64,000 bases of DNA, taken from positions 847,467 to 911,466 of the forward strand of contig NZ_JAHBGC010000020.1 of the NCBI RefSeq assembly GCF_018390645.1. Direction: 5' to 3'. Under the pieces are notes generated by a model. It was given only the letters and a program-made list of their open reading frames with translations. It was not told the DNA's origin and made no database searches. The number at the start of each line of letters is the position of its first letter. Within the stretch, counting starts at the first letter, position 1. This DNA is from Ancylobacter dichloromethanicus (GTDB lineage: Bacteria > Pseudomonadota > Alphaproteobacteria > Rhizobiales > Xanthobacteraceae). A program made the translations under genes and the position numbers. Below, in pieces: positions 42,275 through 51,455 of this stretch.

Positions 42275-42516
42275 TCCTCCCATCCTCCCAGAATTGGGAG
42301 GATGGGCGCTGATCTAACACATTGATATTGCTTGCATTGGGAGGATCAGGGAGGATTGGGAGCTTTTTGTGCCGCCGCCACGTAAGGCGCACAGGCGCGC
42401 AGGCATGAGGGATAGTGTTGAAATATCCTCCCTATCCTCCCTGATCCTCCCAAACTCAATGCAATCAAGCACTTATAGCCGGGAAGATGCCGCGAGAGCC
42501 GGGAGGATGGGAAGAT
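42274..42516. repeat. GGGAGGAT iteron array, candidate replication origin
   Basis: Nine exact copies of the octamer GGGAGGAT or its complement: minus orientation at 42274, 42282, 42425, 42434, 42444; plus orientation at 42296, 42339, 42349, 42501. One-mismatch copies (GGGAAGAT) are at 42481 and 42509. The first cluster forms a 12-bp perfect hairpin (CCCATCCTCCCA / TGGGAGGATGGG). Two clusters form a large imperfect inverted repeat including TTGCATT. AT-rich DNA (42313-42338) lies between. The array directly follows the primase-helicase gene. Confidence 0.8.
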
Positions 42517-43369
42517 GTCCGTGAAAGTGAGCACCGATATCGAGGATTTGCTGATCTGGGCGTACCGGGTGGAACTGCCCAAGGTGCCGCACATGCCGGC
42601 GGGCCCGGCGCGGCACGCCAAGGGCTGGGCGCCGATGTCCGCCTTTGGCGACCTGCTGGCGAAGATCGACGACCAGGACGTGCGCAATGTCTATGGCGTC
42701 ACGCCCGACCGGCTGGCGACGGGCGGGCCGCATGCCGACGCACTCGCCATCGACCGGGCCGTGGCGGAACTGGACGGGCTGCACCTCGATGTGCCGGCGG
42801 GCTGGTGGCCCTTCGCCGACATGGCGCCCGCCGATGGCTGGGGCGAGGCCGGGGCGAAGGTGATCTCCGATGCGCTCGACCGGCTGGCGGTGCCGGGCGA
42901 GGATGGCGGCCTGCGGTTCAAGACATCGCCCGGCTGGCTGGTGCGCAAGCACGCGATGATGGGCACGGTGCCGGACTGGGAGGCGGAGCCTATCGAGTAC
43001 CGGCAGGTGCGGGGTGCCAACGGCAAGGCCCGGTGGTTCGTCATGCACAAGGTGGCGCAGCAGGTGAACGGCGAGATCATCGGCTATGTCGAGCACGAGG
43101 TCGAAGGCTGGTGCGCCTCGCGCCGGCGGCCCTTCCCTGGCGCCTATCACAAGATGGAACTTGTACCTTCGCCCGTTTACGCCGCGTGCGACCGTGCCGA
43201 ATATGAGGTGTGGCACGCCGCGCTGTCCGCTCTGGCGGGGATGCTGGGCGAATCGCTCGACGCGCACCGCGTCACCGGCCCCACGCGCGCGGCGCGACCG
43301 TGGGAGCCTGATGGGCGGCAAACCCGCATTCTCCCGTCACTGCGTGGATTGGCGATGACGGGGGCTTGA
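42515..43369 (+). CDS. Hypothetical phage protein, 284 residues
   Basis: Begins MSVKVSTDIEDLLIWAYRVE, followed by a mostly soluble chain (KGWAPMSAFGDLLAKIDD, RWFVMHKVAQQVNGEIIGYVEHEVEGW, PGAYHKMELVPSPVYAACDRAEYEVWHAAL). Genes with this look follow Prim-Pol/D5 genes in other rhizobial prophages, as far as I recall; no domain named. The last iteron is inside its ribosome-binding region (GGGAAGATG), so initiator binding could affect it. Confidence 0.8.
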   Translation: MSVKVSTDIEDLLIWAYRVELPKVPHMPAGPARHAKGWAPMSAFGDLLAKIDDQDVRNVYGVTPDRLATGGPHADALAIDRAVAELDGLHLDVPAGWWPFADMAPADGWGEAGAKVISDALDRLAVPGEDGGLRFKTSPGWLVRKHAMMGTVPDWEAEPIEYRQVRGANGKARWFVMHKVAQQVNGEIIGYVEHEVEGWCASRRRPFPGAYHKMELVPSPVYAACDRAEYEVWHAALSALAGMLGESLDAHRVTGPTRAARPWEPDGRQTRILPSLRGLAMTGA

Positions 43370-43410
43370 CGTGCGCCTGGATTTTGGTGCTCACTGTGCA
43401 CGGATAAAGA

Positions 43411-43439
43411 GGCCCGGGCGGAAGCGCTTCGGGCCTTTT
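43411..43439 (+). terminator. Rho-independent terminator ending the early rightward operon
   Basis: Stem GGCCCGgGCG / CGCttCGGGCC with a short loop followed by TTTT, 41 bases after the stop of the 284-residue gene. It separates early from late genes. Confidence 0.75.
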
Positions 43440-43612
43440 CCTTTGGGCCGAGCAGGCATCACCACCCTGACATGGTGATCGAGCCCTGCCATTCGGCCGG
43501 TTAGACCACAACACTTGGCAGGCCCCCACCCCCAACGGGTCCTCCCGCCCCTATCCCCGTATGCGGGCGGCGAGAGCGCGGTTCTTTGCCAGTCTGGCCG
43601 GTTTGGCGAAGC

Positions 43613-43651
43613 CTAAAGAGCTAAAGAGCCCTAAAGAGCGGGCCTAAAGAG
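43613..43651 (+). repeat. Four direct repeats CTAAAGAG before the terminase genes
   Basis: Exact CTAAAGAG at 43613, 43621, 43631 and 43644 with spacings 8, 10 and 13. The last ends 8 bases before the terminase small-subunit ATG. A candidate terminase-binding (cos/pac) element, or a late-promoter control site. Confidence 0.65.
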
Positions 43652-43659
43652 GTTACGGA

Positions 43660-44289
43660 ATGGACGCGGACGTGGTCAGTAAAGGCCAGTTCGCGCAGCT
43701 GGCGAATGTCAGCGCCGGCCGGGTGTCTCAGTGGATTGCCGAGGGCAAGCTGTCGGGCGGCGCGCTGGTGGGCGAAGGCCGAGCGGCGCGCATCAGGGTC
43801 AGTGTCGCCCAGTCGCAATTGCGCGCGCGGATCGATGTCGGCCAGCGGTTCGGCAATGGCATCAACACGAAGCTGACAGCTACGGCGGAAACGTCGCCTG
43901 CGGTGCCGAGCGCTCCTGCGATCGACCCGATCGAGGAGCGCATCAAGCAGGCCAAGCTGCGCGAGATCGAGTTCAAGAACCGCGAGTCGGCGGAGAAGGA
44001 ATTCGCCCGCAAGGGGCTGTTCATCCTGGCAAAGGATGCATCGGACCAGATGGCGGCCATCGTCGGCGCCATGCTGAACGTGTTCGAGGGAGCGCTTCCG
44101 GATCTGGCAGCGGCCATCGCGAGCCAGTTTCACATACCGCAGCGCGATGTGCTGCATCTGCTGCGTCGCGAAGTGAGAGCCATACGCGAAAGGGCGGCCC
44201 TAGCGGCACGCAAGAAAATGGAATCGCTGCCGGGCGACCTGCAGGTGGAAATCCCCGAAACCGAGCATCGCCCCGAGACTGTGGACTGA
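43660..44289 (+). CDS. Terminase small subunit (Nu1-like)
   Basis: 209-residue DNA-recognition subunit of the packaging motor. The N-terminal winged HTH (VSKGQFAQLANVSAGRVSQWIAEGKLSG) is the lambda Nu1 fold; a long helical region (IEERIKQAKLREIEFKNRES) and a C-terminal part that should bind the large subunit follow. Directly upstream of terL with an 7-base gap. Confidence 0.85.
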   Translation: MDADVVSKGQFAQLANVSAGRVSQWIAEGKLSGGALVGEGRAARIRVSVAQSQLRARIDVGQRFGNGINTKLTATAETSPAVPSAPAIDPIEERIKQAKLREIEFKNRESAEKEFARKGLFILAKDASDQMAAIVGAMLNVFEGALPDLAAAIASQFHIPQRDVLHLLRREVRAIRERAALAARKKMESLPGDLQVEIPETEHRPETVD

Positions 44290-44296
44290 GCCCCGC

Positions 44297-46270
44297 ATGC
44301 ACGTTCATCTTGCCCACGCCGAGCATCTTGCCGCGTGGGCGATGGCTGATGTCCTCATGCCGCCGCCTCCCGTCGATTATGTTCGGTGGGCCGAGGAGAA
44401 CATCGTGTTCTCCGAGAGGGAGAGCCAGTTCGCTGGCCCCTACAACCGAACCTTGTTCGGCTATTTCGATGAGATATTGCGGGCATTCAGCCCCGATGAT
44501 CCTTGCCGGTTCGTGTCGCTCGCCAAGTCGGCGCAGCTTGGCGGCACGGTGCTCGCCAACGTGTTCGTCGGCGGCTCTTTGTCGATGGACCCCGGCGATA
44601 TCCTTTATGTCCATCCGACCACAGACAACGCCGCCCGCTGGTCCAAGATGAAGCTGGCCCCGTTCATTCGGGGCACCAAGGCGCTGGCCGTCCTTTTCGA
44701 CTCGCGGTCCCGCGATGGCGCCGATTCGGTGCTGTACAAGGAGCGCCGCGATGGCCGCGGCGCCATCCTGATATCGGGCGCGAATTCGCCCGCCTCGCTG
44801 TCGCAGGTGACCATGCGCCGCCAGGTGCAGGACGACCTGGTGAAGTGGGAGACCAACACGGCGGGCGACCCCGAGGGGCAGGCCGACAGCCGATCGCGAG
44901 CCCACGAGTTCGCGAAGATATTCAAGGTGTCGACGCCCAAGATTCTGCCGGGCTGTCGCATCACCCGGAACTTCGACGCCGGCAGTCAGGAGCGGCCTTA
45001 CGTCCCCTGCCCGCACTGCTCGCACATGCAGGTGCTGGAATGGGAGAACATGCTGGCGAACCTCGACGAGGCGAAGCCGGAGGACGCGCATTTCGTCTGC
45101 TCCGACCCCGAATGCGGGGGCGTGATCGAGGAGCATCACCGTCCGAAGATGCTGGCCGGCCTCGAATGGCGGGCCGCAAACCCGGCAGCGAAGCGCGAGC
45201 ATCGATCATTCTGGATCTGGAGCGCCTACAGCTACCTGCAGAGTTGGGAACGGATTGCCCGCGAATGGCTGAAAGCCAAGGGCGACCCGGCGTCCGAACA
45301 GACGTTTATGAACGACACTGTCGGCCTTGCGTATCGCGGCGCCGGCGAGGCGGTGCCGTGGGAGGAAATACGGGACCGGGCGGCCGAATCCCACTACGCG
45401 AACGGCACGATCCCCCTGGGCGCGCTCTACCTGACCCTCGGCATCGACTGCCAGGTCGATCGCGTCGAATGGCAGCTGGTGGGCTGGGGACGGGATCGCC
45501 GACGCTGGGTGATCTCCTATGGCGTCATTCCCGGCCATGTCTCGGAGGTGGGGTGCCGGGCGGCGCTCGATGCCCTGCTCGGCCAGCAATGGGCGAACAC
45601 CTTCGGGCGCCGGATCGGCGTCGATCTTGCCGCCATCGACGGCAATGCCTGGACAGAAGACGTCTGGGGATGGGCGAAGCGGCACCCGTCGACAAAGGTC
45701 ATGATGGTGCGCGGGCGGCACGAGGAACATGTGCCGCTGCTGGAGCGTGTCCGCAAGGAACGGCGGCGCGACGGCACGCTGCTGCGGTACTCGCGGCGGT
45801 TCTACAATTTCGGCACATCCATCCTGAAGATGGCCCTGTACCGCAACCTGTCGAAGACCGATCCGCTTGAGCGCGGCTTTATCGGCCTACCTCGGGGGCT
45901 TGAAGATGAGTATTTCCGCCAGTTGACGGCCGAGCGTCGCAAGCCGGTACGGCGTCGTGACGGGTTCACAGACTACAAGTGGGAAAAGGACCCCGGGCAG
46001 GCCAACGAGGCGCTGGATACGCATCTGCAGGCCGAGGCGGCGGCGATACGCCTGGGCATTCGTGACCTTCCCGACGCGCTTTGGGACAATCTGGAAGCGG
46101 AACGCGAGAGCGCGCCGCCCGAAGTGCAGGGCGACCTCGAAGACCTGCTGTTGCAGCCGGGACCAGCGGCCCCCACGCCGGTGACAGCCGAGCCGAGCGT
46201 AGCGCTGACCCCGATAGCCACTTTCCTTCAGCGCGAGCCCGAAGCTCGCAGCTGGCATGACAGGGATTAA
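44297..46270 (+). CDS. Terminase large subunit (lambda GpA family)
   Basis: 657-residue ATPase/nuclease that cuts and translocates DNA into proheads. The ATP site is the deviant lambda-type motif KSAQLGGT, with the lysine before the loop as in lambda GpA. CPHCSHMQVLEWEN ... CSDPECGG is the zinc-finger-like insert. The nuclease half has GIDCQVDRVEWQLVGWG and FIGLPRGLEDEYFRQLTAE. Overlaps gpW gene start region downstream. Confidence 0.93.
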   Translation: MHVHLAHAEHLAAWAMADVLMPPPPVDYVRWAEENIVFSERESQFAGPYNRTLFGYFDEILRAFSPDDPCRFVSLAKSAQLGGTVLANVFVGGSLSMDPGDILYVHPTTDNAARWSKMKLAPFIRGTKALAVLFDSRSRDGADSVLYKERRDGRGAILISGANSPASLSQVTMRRQVQDDLVKWETNTAGDPEGQADSRSRAHEFAKIFKVSTPKILPGCRITRNFDAGSQERPYVPCPHCSHMQVLEWENMLANLDEAKPEDAHFVCSDPECGGVIEEHHRPKMLAGLEWRAANPAAKREHRSFWIWSAYSYLQSWERIAREWLKAKGDPASEQTFMNDTVGLAYRGAGEAVPWEEIRDRAAESHYANGTIPLGALYLTLGIDCQVDRVEWQLVGWGRDRRRWVISYGVIPGHVSEVGCRAALDALLGQQWANTFGRRIGVDLAAIDGNAWTEDVWGWAKRHPSTKVMMVRGRHEEHVPLLERVRKERRRDGTLLRYSRRFYNFGTSILKMALYRNLSKTDPLERGFIGLPRGLEDEYFRQLTAERRKPVRRRDGFTDYKWEKDPGQANEALDTHLQAEAAAIRLGIRDLPDALWDNLEAERESAPPEVQGDLEDLLLQPGPAAPTPVTAEPSVALTPIATFLQREPEARSWHDRD

Positions 46271-46274
46271 GCCA

Positions 46275-46484
46275 ATGGCGTTTACGCAGGCCGATGTCGA
46301 CAAGCTCAAGAAGGCCATGGCCACTGGCGTGAAGAGCCTGACGTATTCCGATGGAAAGAAGGCCGAGTATCACTCGCTTTCCGAGATGACCGCATGGCTT
46401 CGCCAGATGGAAGCCGAGGTGGCGAAGGCGAGCGGCGTCCGTGCACCGCGCAGCGTCCTGCTCGAACAGTCCCGGGACTGGTGA
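46275..46484 (+). CDS. gpW-like head-tail joining protein
   Basis: 69 residues, MAFTQADVDKLKKAMATGVK then YHSLSEMTAWLRQMEAEV: the classical gpW opening and helix. It completes the head after packaging and prepares it for tail attachment in lambda. ATG 46275 is favoured; a start at 46257 would overlap terL. Precedes portal as in lambda. Confidence 0.9.
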   Translation: MAFTQADVDKLKKAMATGVKSLTYSDGKKAEYHSLSEMTAWLRQMEAEVAKASGVRAPRSVLLEQSRDW

Positions 46485-46487
46485 CCC

Positions 46488-47993
46488 ATGAATCCGATTG
46501 ACCGGGTGATCGGCTGGATCGCGCCGGCGGCGGGGTTGCGCCGCCTGCAGGCGCGTGCGGCGATCGACATCGTTACCGCCTCGCGCGGCTATGACGGCGC
46601 GAAGCGCGGCCGCCGGGGCAATGGCCGGTCGCCCTCGACCTCCGCCAATGCCGAGGTCGGACCCGCGCAGGTGATGCTGCGGAATCGCGCCCGTGACCTT
46701 GTGCGCAACAACCCGCACGCGGCACGCATCGTCGACGTGCTGACCGCGAATCTCGTCGGGGCAGGCATCCAGCCGGTCTCGAAGACGGGCAGGAAGTCGG
46801 TCGACAAGAAGGTGAACGCGCTCTGGAGCCAGTTTGCCGCGACCGCCGACGCTGACGGACAGCTTGATATCTACGGCCTGCAGGCGCTCGCCGTGCGCGA
46901 GATGGTGCAGTCGGGCGAGTCCGTTTCGCGCTTCCGGATGCGGCGTCCCGAGGATGGCCTCGCCGTCCCACTCCAGATTCAGGTGATGGAGCCCGATCAT
47001 ATCGACAGTTCAAAGGATGCGTTCGCCAATGGCGAGCGCACCTTGCTGGGCGTGGCCTTCAACAAGATCGGCGCCCGTCGCGGCTACTGGCTGTTCCGTG
47101 AACATCCCGGCGAGCAGCGCCAGTTGCAGCCCCTGGAGAGCGTGTTTGTGCCTGCGGACGAGGTGATGCACCTGTTCCGCAAACAGCGCCCCGGGCAGGT
47201 GCGCGGCGTGACGGTTTTCGCGCCCATCATGATGATGACGCGTGATCACGCCGACTTTCACGAGGCTGCGGTCACCAAAGGCCGCATCGAAGCCTGCTTT
47301 GCCGGCTTCGTGAAGAATACCGAGGGCGAGCCGATTCAGGTCGGGTCCGACGGCAAGGCCAGTCCCTCGACCGGCCTGCCCGTGCAGACGATCGAGCCGG
47401 GCATGCTTCACCGGCTCAACCCCGGCGAGGACGTGGTGTTCTCACAGCCGACGAGCTCGCCGATATTCGACAGCTTCATGGTTCACACCCTGATGGCCAT
47501 CGCCATTGGCGCCGGCGTTACCTATGACCAGCTGACCGGGGACCTGCGCCAGGCCAATTATTCAAGCCTGCGCGCCGGCAAGATCGAGTTCCGTCGCCTT
47601 GTCGAGCAGATCCAGTACCACGTCATCATTCCGATGCTGTGCATGCCGACGTGGCGGAAATTTATTGAGACCGCCATTCTGACCGGCGCGTTGCCGCGGC
47701 GGCCGGAGGGTTATCCTGTCGACTGGATCACCCCAGCAAACGAGCCGATCGACCCGGTGAAGGACATGACTGCCGACATTCTGGCGGTGCGTTCCGGCCG
47801 GATGACCGTCGCGCAGTTCTTCGCGTCCTGGGGCAATGACCCGATGACGCAGCTCGACGAGATCCAGAAGTACAACAAGCTGCTCGACGACATGAGCATC
47901 GTCCTCGACATCGACCCGCGAAAAGTCGCGCGCGCCGGCTCGGCGCAGCCGACCACCCCCGCCCCGGAAGCCGAGCCCGCTGACCAGGCGTAG
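46488..47993 (+). CDS. Portal protein (lambda B family)
   Basis: 501-residue dodecameric portal subunit. Family features: RNRARDLVRNNPHAARIVDVLTANLVGAGI, REMVQSGESVSRFR, VMEPDHID, LFRKQRPGQVRGVTVFAPIM and GVTYDQLTGDLRQANYSSLRAG. Four bases after the gpW stop. Confidence 0.93.
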   Translation: MNPIDRVIGWIAPAAGLRRLQARAAIDIVTASRGYDGAKRGRRGNGRSPSTSANAEVGPAQVMLRNRARDLVRNNPHAARIVDVLTANLVGAGIQPVSKTGRKSVDKKVNALWSQFAATADADGQLDIYGLQALAVREMVQSGESVSRFRMRRPEDGLAVPLQIQVMEPDHIDSSKDAFANGERTLLGVAFNKIGARRGYWLFREHPGEQRQLQPLESVFVPADEVMHLFRKQRPGQVRGVTVFAPIMMMTRDHADFHEAAVTKGRIEACFAGFVKNTEGEPIQVGSDGKASPSTGLPVQTIEPGMLHRLNPGEDVVFSQPTSSPIFDSFMVHTLMAIAIGAGVTYDQLTGDLRQANYSSLRAGKIEFRRLVEQIQYHVIIPMLCMPTWRKFIETAILTGALPRRPEGYPVDWITPANEPIDPVKDMTADILAVRSGRMTVAQFFASWGNDPMTQLDEIQKYNKLLDDMSIVLDIDPRKVARAGSAQPTTPAPEAEPADQA

Positions 47994-48019
47994 GACTTCC
48001 CCCCTTTGGAGATAACAGA

Positions 48020-50014
48020 ATGAAGCGCTCGGCGACCGTACCGCGGTCGACGCCCGATGGCTTTGAGCCCGGCGCGTCGGTGAACCGGCAGGCTACCGAT
48101 GACATGCTCGCGCGCCTGGCGCCGGGTTCGTACAACTCGACGGCCCGCTCCGTCGAGGCGATCTTCTCGACCGGGGCGCGGGTCCGGCGCTGGGGCATTT
48201 ACGAGGAACTGGCAGTCTCACCAGAGTCGGTCGACCTCGGCCGGGTCGCGCAGGGGCAGGTTCGCCTGCTCGACACGCACGACTCGTCGTCCATCGACAA
48301 GGTGCTGGGTGTCGTCGTTTCGGCCCGTGCCGCCGATGGACATCTCACCGGCGTGATCCGTTTCGCCGATACCGAGCCGGGGCGTCGCGCCGAGGCGATG
48401 GTGCAGTCGGGCGACCTCGTCGGCATCTCGGTGGGGTATCGCGTCACGACGTGGACGCTGACCTCGACCGAGAACGATCAAGAAGTCTGGCGGGCGGATC
48501 GTTGGGAGCTTCTGGAAGTCTCCCTCGTCGCTGTTCCTGCCGACCCGGGCGCCATGGTGCGCTCCGAACCTGCCAATCCCACCCTTACCCGGGCCGATGC
48601 CCACAATGAGGAGAACGACGAGATGCGTCGTAACCTGTCTCCGGCGGGCGCGGCGCCCGTCGCGCCGCCCCTTGCCGCCCCCACCCCTGTGCCGGACACG
48701 CGCGCCGCTCCCCCGACCGGCAATGCCCCGGCCGCTGTGACGTCGCCCGACGACATCCTGCGCAATGAGCGCGCTCGCACTGCCGAGATCATCGAGCTCG
48801 GGCGCACCCACGGCATCGACGATGTTGTGGTGCGCTCTGCCATCGACCGCGGCGCTCCGATCGACGAGTTCCGCCGGATCACCCTCGAAGCGCTCGCCGC
48901 CCGGTCCGAGCGGGACACGATCAGCAACGCCAGCGTAGGCTATCAGCACGATGCGCCCAATGCGCAGCGTGCGGCCCTGACCGAGGCGCTGACCCTGCGA
49001 CTTCAGGAATCCAGCGGCGCGCGCGTGACCCCGAGTGAGCATGCGCGTTCGTTCATGGGCCACTCGCTCGCGGAGATGGCGGCGGTTTCCATTGGCGCAC
49101 GCACCATGCCGCGTACCGCCCGGGAGCGGCTGGAAACCTTCGAGCGGGCGTTCCACACCACGTCCGACTTCCCCATCATCCTGTCGGCGGCCCTCAACAC
49201 CCGGCTGGAGGCCTCCTACCTCGCGGCCCAGCCGGTCTATCGCCGCATCGCCCGCCAGCAGAACTTTTCGGATTTCCGTCCGCACGACGTGATCCGCCCG
49301 GGCGATTTCCCGATGCTGCAGCCGGTAGGGCAGGCTGGCGAGATCAAGTACGGCAGCTTCGGCGAGAAGAAGGAAACCATTGTGGTCGCCCCCTATGCGA
49401 TCGCCGTGGCTTTCAGCCGCCAGACGATGGTCAACGATCATCTCGGCGCGATCGACCAGGTGCTGGCCAACCAGGGCACCACCATCGCGCTGTTCGAGGA
49501 GATTACCTTCTTCAAGATGAAAGGCACGATCGGGCCGGTGCTGAAGGAAGACAACAAGGCTGTCTATCACGCTGATCACGGCAACCTCGGTGCCGCGGCG
49601 GCGATCACCGTGGCCTCCCTTGGCCTCGCCCGGGCCGCGTTCCGCAAGCAGAAGCGCCTCGATGGCAATGTGATGGGCCTCGCCCCGCGCATCCTGCTGG
49701 TGTCGCCCGACAAGGAGACGGAGGCCGAGATCATCACCACGCAGGTGCAGCCTCACGCGAATGCCGACGTCAACCCGTTCTCCGGTCGGTTGGAGACCGT
49801 GGTCGCGCCTCAACTGACCGGCAATGCGTGGGAACTCTACTCCGACATGGCCCTCGGCTCGAACTGGCAGTGGGGCCTGCTCGACGGCTACACCGCGCCG
49901 CGCATGCGTACCGACGAGCCGTTCGGCCAGCAGGGTGTCGCGTTCAGCCTGGAGCACGACTTCGGCTGCGGCGCCGTGGACTTCCGCTTCGGCTACCGCA
50001 ACCCCGGCAGCTGA
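48020..50014 (+). CDS. Prohead protease-major capsid protein fusion
   Basis: 664-residue two-domain head protein. The N-terminal ~185 residues are an HK97-type (S78) prohead protease: His87 (LLDTHDSSS) and Ser137 (LVGISVGYR). A Pro/Ala-rich linker (residues 205-245) and a helical scaffold-like delta region (ILRNERARTAEIIELGR) lead to the major capsid domain (about 330-664: VYRRIARQQNFSDFRP, IVVAPYAIAVAFSRQTMVNDHL, DKETEAEIITTQV, FGYRNPG). There is no stop between domains. The protease must cleave itself from the shell protein during maturation. Confidence 0.92.
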   Translation: MKRSATVPRSTPDGFEPGASVNRQATDDMLARLAPGSYNSTARSVEAIFSTGARVRRWGIYEELAVSPESVDLGRVAQGQVRLLDTHDSSSIDKVLGVVVSARAADGHLTGVIRFADTEPGRRAEAMVQSGDLVGISVGYRVTTWTLTSTENDQEVWRADRWELLEVSLVAVPADPGAMVRSEPANPTLTRADAHNEENDEMRRNLSPAGAAPVAPPLAAPTPVPDTRAAPPTGNAPAAVTSPDDILRNERARTAEIIELGRTHGIDDVVVRSAIDRGAPIDEFRRITLEALAARSERDTISNASVGYQHDAPNAQRAALTEALTLRLQESSGARVTPSEHARSFMGHSLAEMAAVSIGARTMPRTARERLETFERAFHTTSDFPIILSAALNTRLEASYLAAQPVYRRIARQQNFSDFRPHDVIRPGDFPMLQPVGQAGEIKYGSFGEKKETIVVAPYAIAVAFSRQTMVNDHLGAIDQVLANQGTTIALFEEITFFKMKGTIGPVLKEDNKAVYHADHGNLGAAAAITVASLGLARAAFRKQKRLDGNVMGLAPRILLVSPDKETEAEIITTQVQPHANADVNPFSGRLETVVAPQLTGNAWELYSDMALGSNWQWGLLDGYTAPRMRTDEPFGQQGVAFSLEHDFGCGAVDFRFGYRNPGS

Positions 50015-50099
50015 CCGGGCCTGAATGAGGGGGCGCCGGTAACACCGACGCCTCGACGCCTCCCCATTTCCCATCTCATTCCCGAACGGGAGAACTTCG

Positions 50100-50432
50100 A
50101 TGAAGAATTTTGTTCAGCCGGGCAAGGTGCTCGACTTCGTGGCGCCGGCGGGTGGCGTGGTCAGCGGCAATGGCTACCTCATCGGCGCGGTGTTCGTGGT
50201 GGCAAACGTCAGCGCGGCCGAAGGCGAGATGTTCGCCGGCGAGCGCATGGGCGTCTTCACTCTGCCGAAGACGACCTCGCAGTCCTGGGCGCAGGGTGCG
50301 GCGCTCTATTGGGACGACACCACCAAGAAGCTGACAACCACGGTGGGCAGCAACACCAAGGTCGGGGCCGTCGCTGTCGCCGGTCTCGCCGCCGACGCAG
50401 TCGGCACCGCTCTTATCGCCGGCATCGTCTGA
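50100..50432 (+). CDS. DUF2190 family capsid decoration/cement protein
   Basis: 110 residues, MKNFVQPGKVLDFVAPAGGV, ERMGVFTLPKTTSQSWAQGAALYWDDTTKKLTTT: a typical DUF2190 chain that trimerises on capsids in characterised relatives. Follows the capsid gene after 85 bases. Confidence 0.9.
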   Translation: MKNFVQPGKVLDFVAPAGGVVSGNGYLIGAVFVVANVSAAEGEMFAGERMGVFTLPKTTSQSWAQGAALYWDDTTKKLTTTVGSNTKVGAVAVAGLAADAVGTALIAGIV

Positions 50433-50439
50433 CGCCGCG

Positions 50440-50763
50440 ATGGGCCTATTCGAAGACGGCAACGACCTATTCTTCGATGCCGAGCTTTTCGACGTCGATG
50501 CCGTCTTTCGGGTCGGTGGCGTGGGCGCGGCGGTGCCGTGCCGCGTGATCCTGCGCCAGCCGGATGAAATGACCGGCTTCGGCGAGACGCAGATCGTCCG
50601 CGGGTCGACCCTCGTCGATGTGCGCATCGCCGAGGTGGCCTCCCCCCGCGAGGGCGACAGCTTCACTATAGGCGCGGCGATCTATGACGTGCTTGGGGCG
50701 CCGCGCCGGGACGCGGGTCGGCTGGTATGGACCTGCGGCTGTCGGGAATCGGCGCCCACATGA
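50440..50763 (+). CDS. Head-tail joining protein (gpFII-like)
   Basis: 107 residues with a small beta-barrel look (VPCRVILRQPDEMTGFGETQIVRGSTLVDVRIAEVASPREGDSFTIGAAIYDVLGAPRRDAG), the pattern of lambda FII attachment proteins. Its stop overlaps the next ATG (ATGA 50760-50763). Confidence 0.75.
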   Translation: MGLFEDGNDLFFDAELFDVDAVFRVGGVGAAVPCRVILRQPDEMTGFGETQIVRGSTLVDVRIAEVASPREGDSFTIGAAIYDVLGAPRRDAGRLVWTCGCRESAPT

Positions 50764-51455
50764 CACGTCTCGGCATCACGATCGAAGGTGACCTGCGCAC
50801 GATCATGGCGGAGGAAGTCTCCGACATGGAGAAGGCCGCCACGCGCGGGGTCGGCAAGGGCGCGGAGGGCCTGAAAACGGATCTCCGGCAGCAGGTGACC
50901 GGCGCGGGAATGGGCCAACGCCTCGCCAATACCTGGCGCGCCGAAGTCTATCCGGGGCGCGCCGGCGTGTTCTCGCTGCGCGCCGCGGGCCTCGTCTTCT
51001 CCCGGGCGCCGGATATCGTCGACGCCTTCAGCAAGGGCGTGCCGATCCGCTCGCCGCGTGGCTTCTACCTCGCCATCCCCACGCCAGCGGCCGGGAAGTT
51101 CGGCCTTACGCGTGCGACCGGCGAAGGACAGGGCAAGGAGAGGCTCACACCGGGCGGGTGGGAGCGACGCACCGGGATCCGGCTCCGGCATGTATGGCGG
51201 CCCGGCAAGAAGGTGTCCTATCTGGTCGCCGATGACGTGAAGGTCAATGCCGCCGGAATTGCCAGAGGGCGGCGGAAACGCAACGGCGAGGTGTCGACGC
51301 GCCGTGTGCGCGTCGGCGCCACCACCACGGTCATCTTCCTGCTGGTGCCGCAGGTCCGCGTCGGCAAGCGCTTCGACCTGGCGGGCGCCTCTCAGAAGTG
51401 GTCGGCCCGCCTGCCCGATCTCATCGTCCAGTCCTGGCCGGAGCCCCGCCGATGA
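50760..51455 (+). CDS. DUF6441 family phage protein (neck/tail completion)
   Basis: 231 residues; MEKAATRGVGKGAEGLKTDLRQQVTGAGMGQRLANTWRAEVYP is the hallmark opening of the HK97 gp10/lambda Z-position protein in this phage group, followed by GFYLAIPTPAAGKFG. Location after the FII-like gene fits a tail completion role. ATGA overlaps at both ends. Confidence 0.78.
   Translation: MTRLGITIEGDLRTIMAEEVSDMEKAATRGVGKGAEGLKTDLRQQVTGAGMGQRLANTWRAEVYPGRAGVFSLRAAGLVFSRAPDIVDAFSKGVPIRSPRGFYLAIPTPAAGKFGLTRATGEGQGKERLTPGGWERRTGIRLRHVWRPGKKVSYLVADDVKVNAAGIARGRRKRNGEVSTRRVRVGATTTVIFLLVPQVRVGKRFDLAGASQKWSARLPDLIVQSWPEPRR

Noticed and set aside
48218..50074. 618-codon open frame opposite the protease/capsid gene
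   Set aside because: Shadow; the sense gene has catalytic residues and lambda-like synteny.
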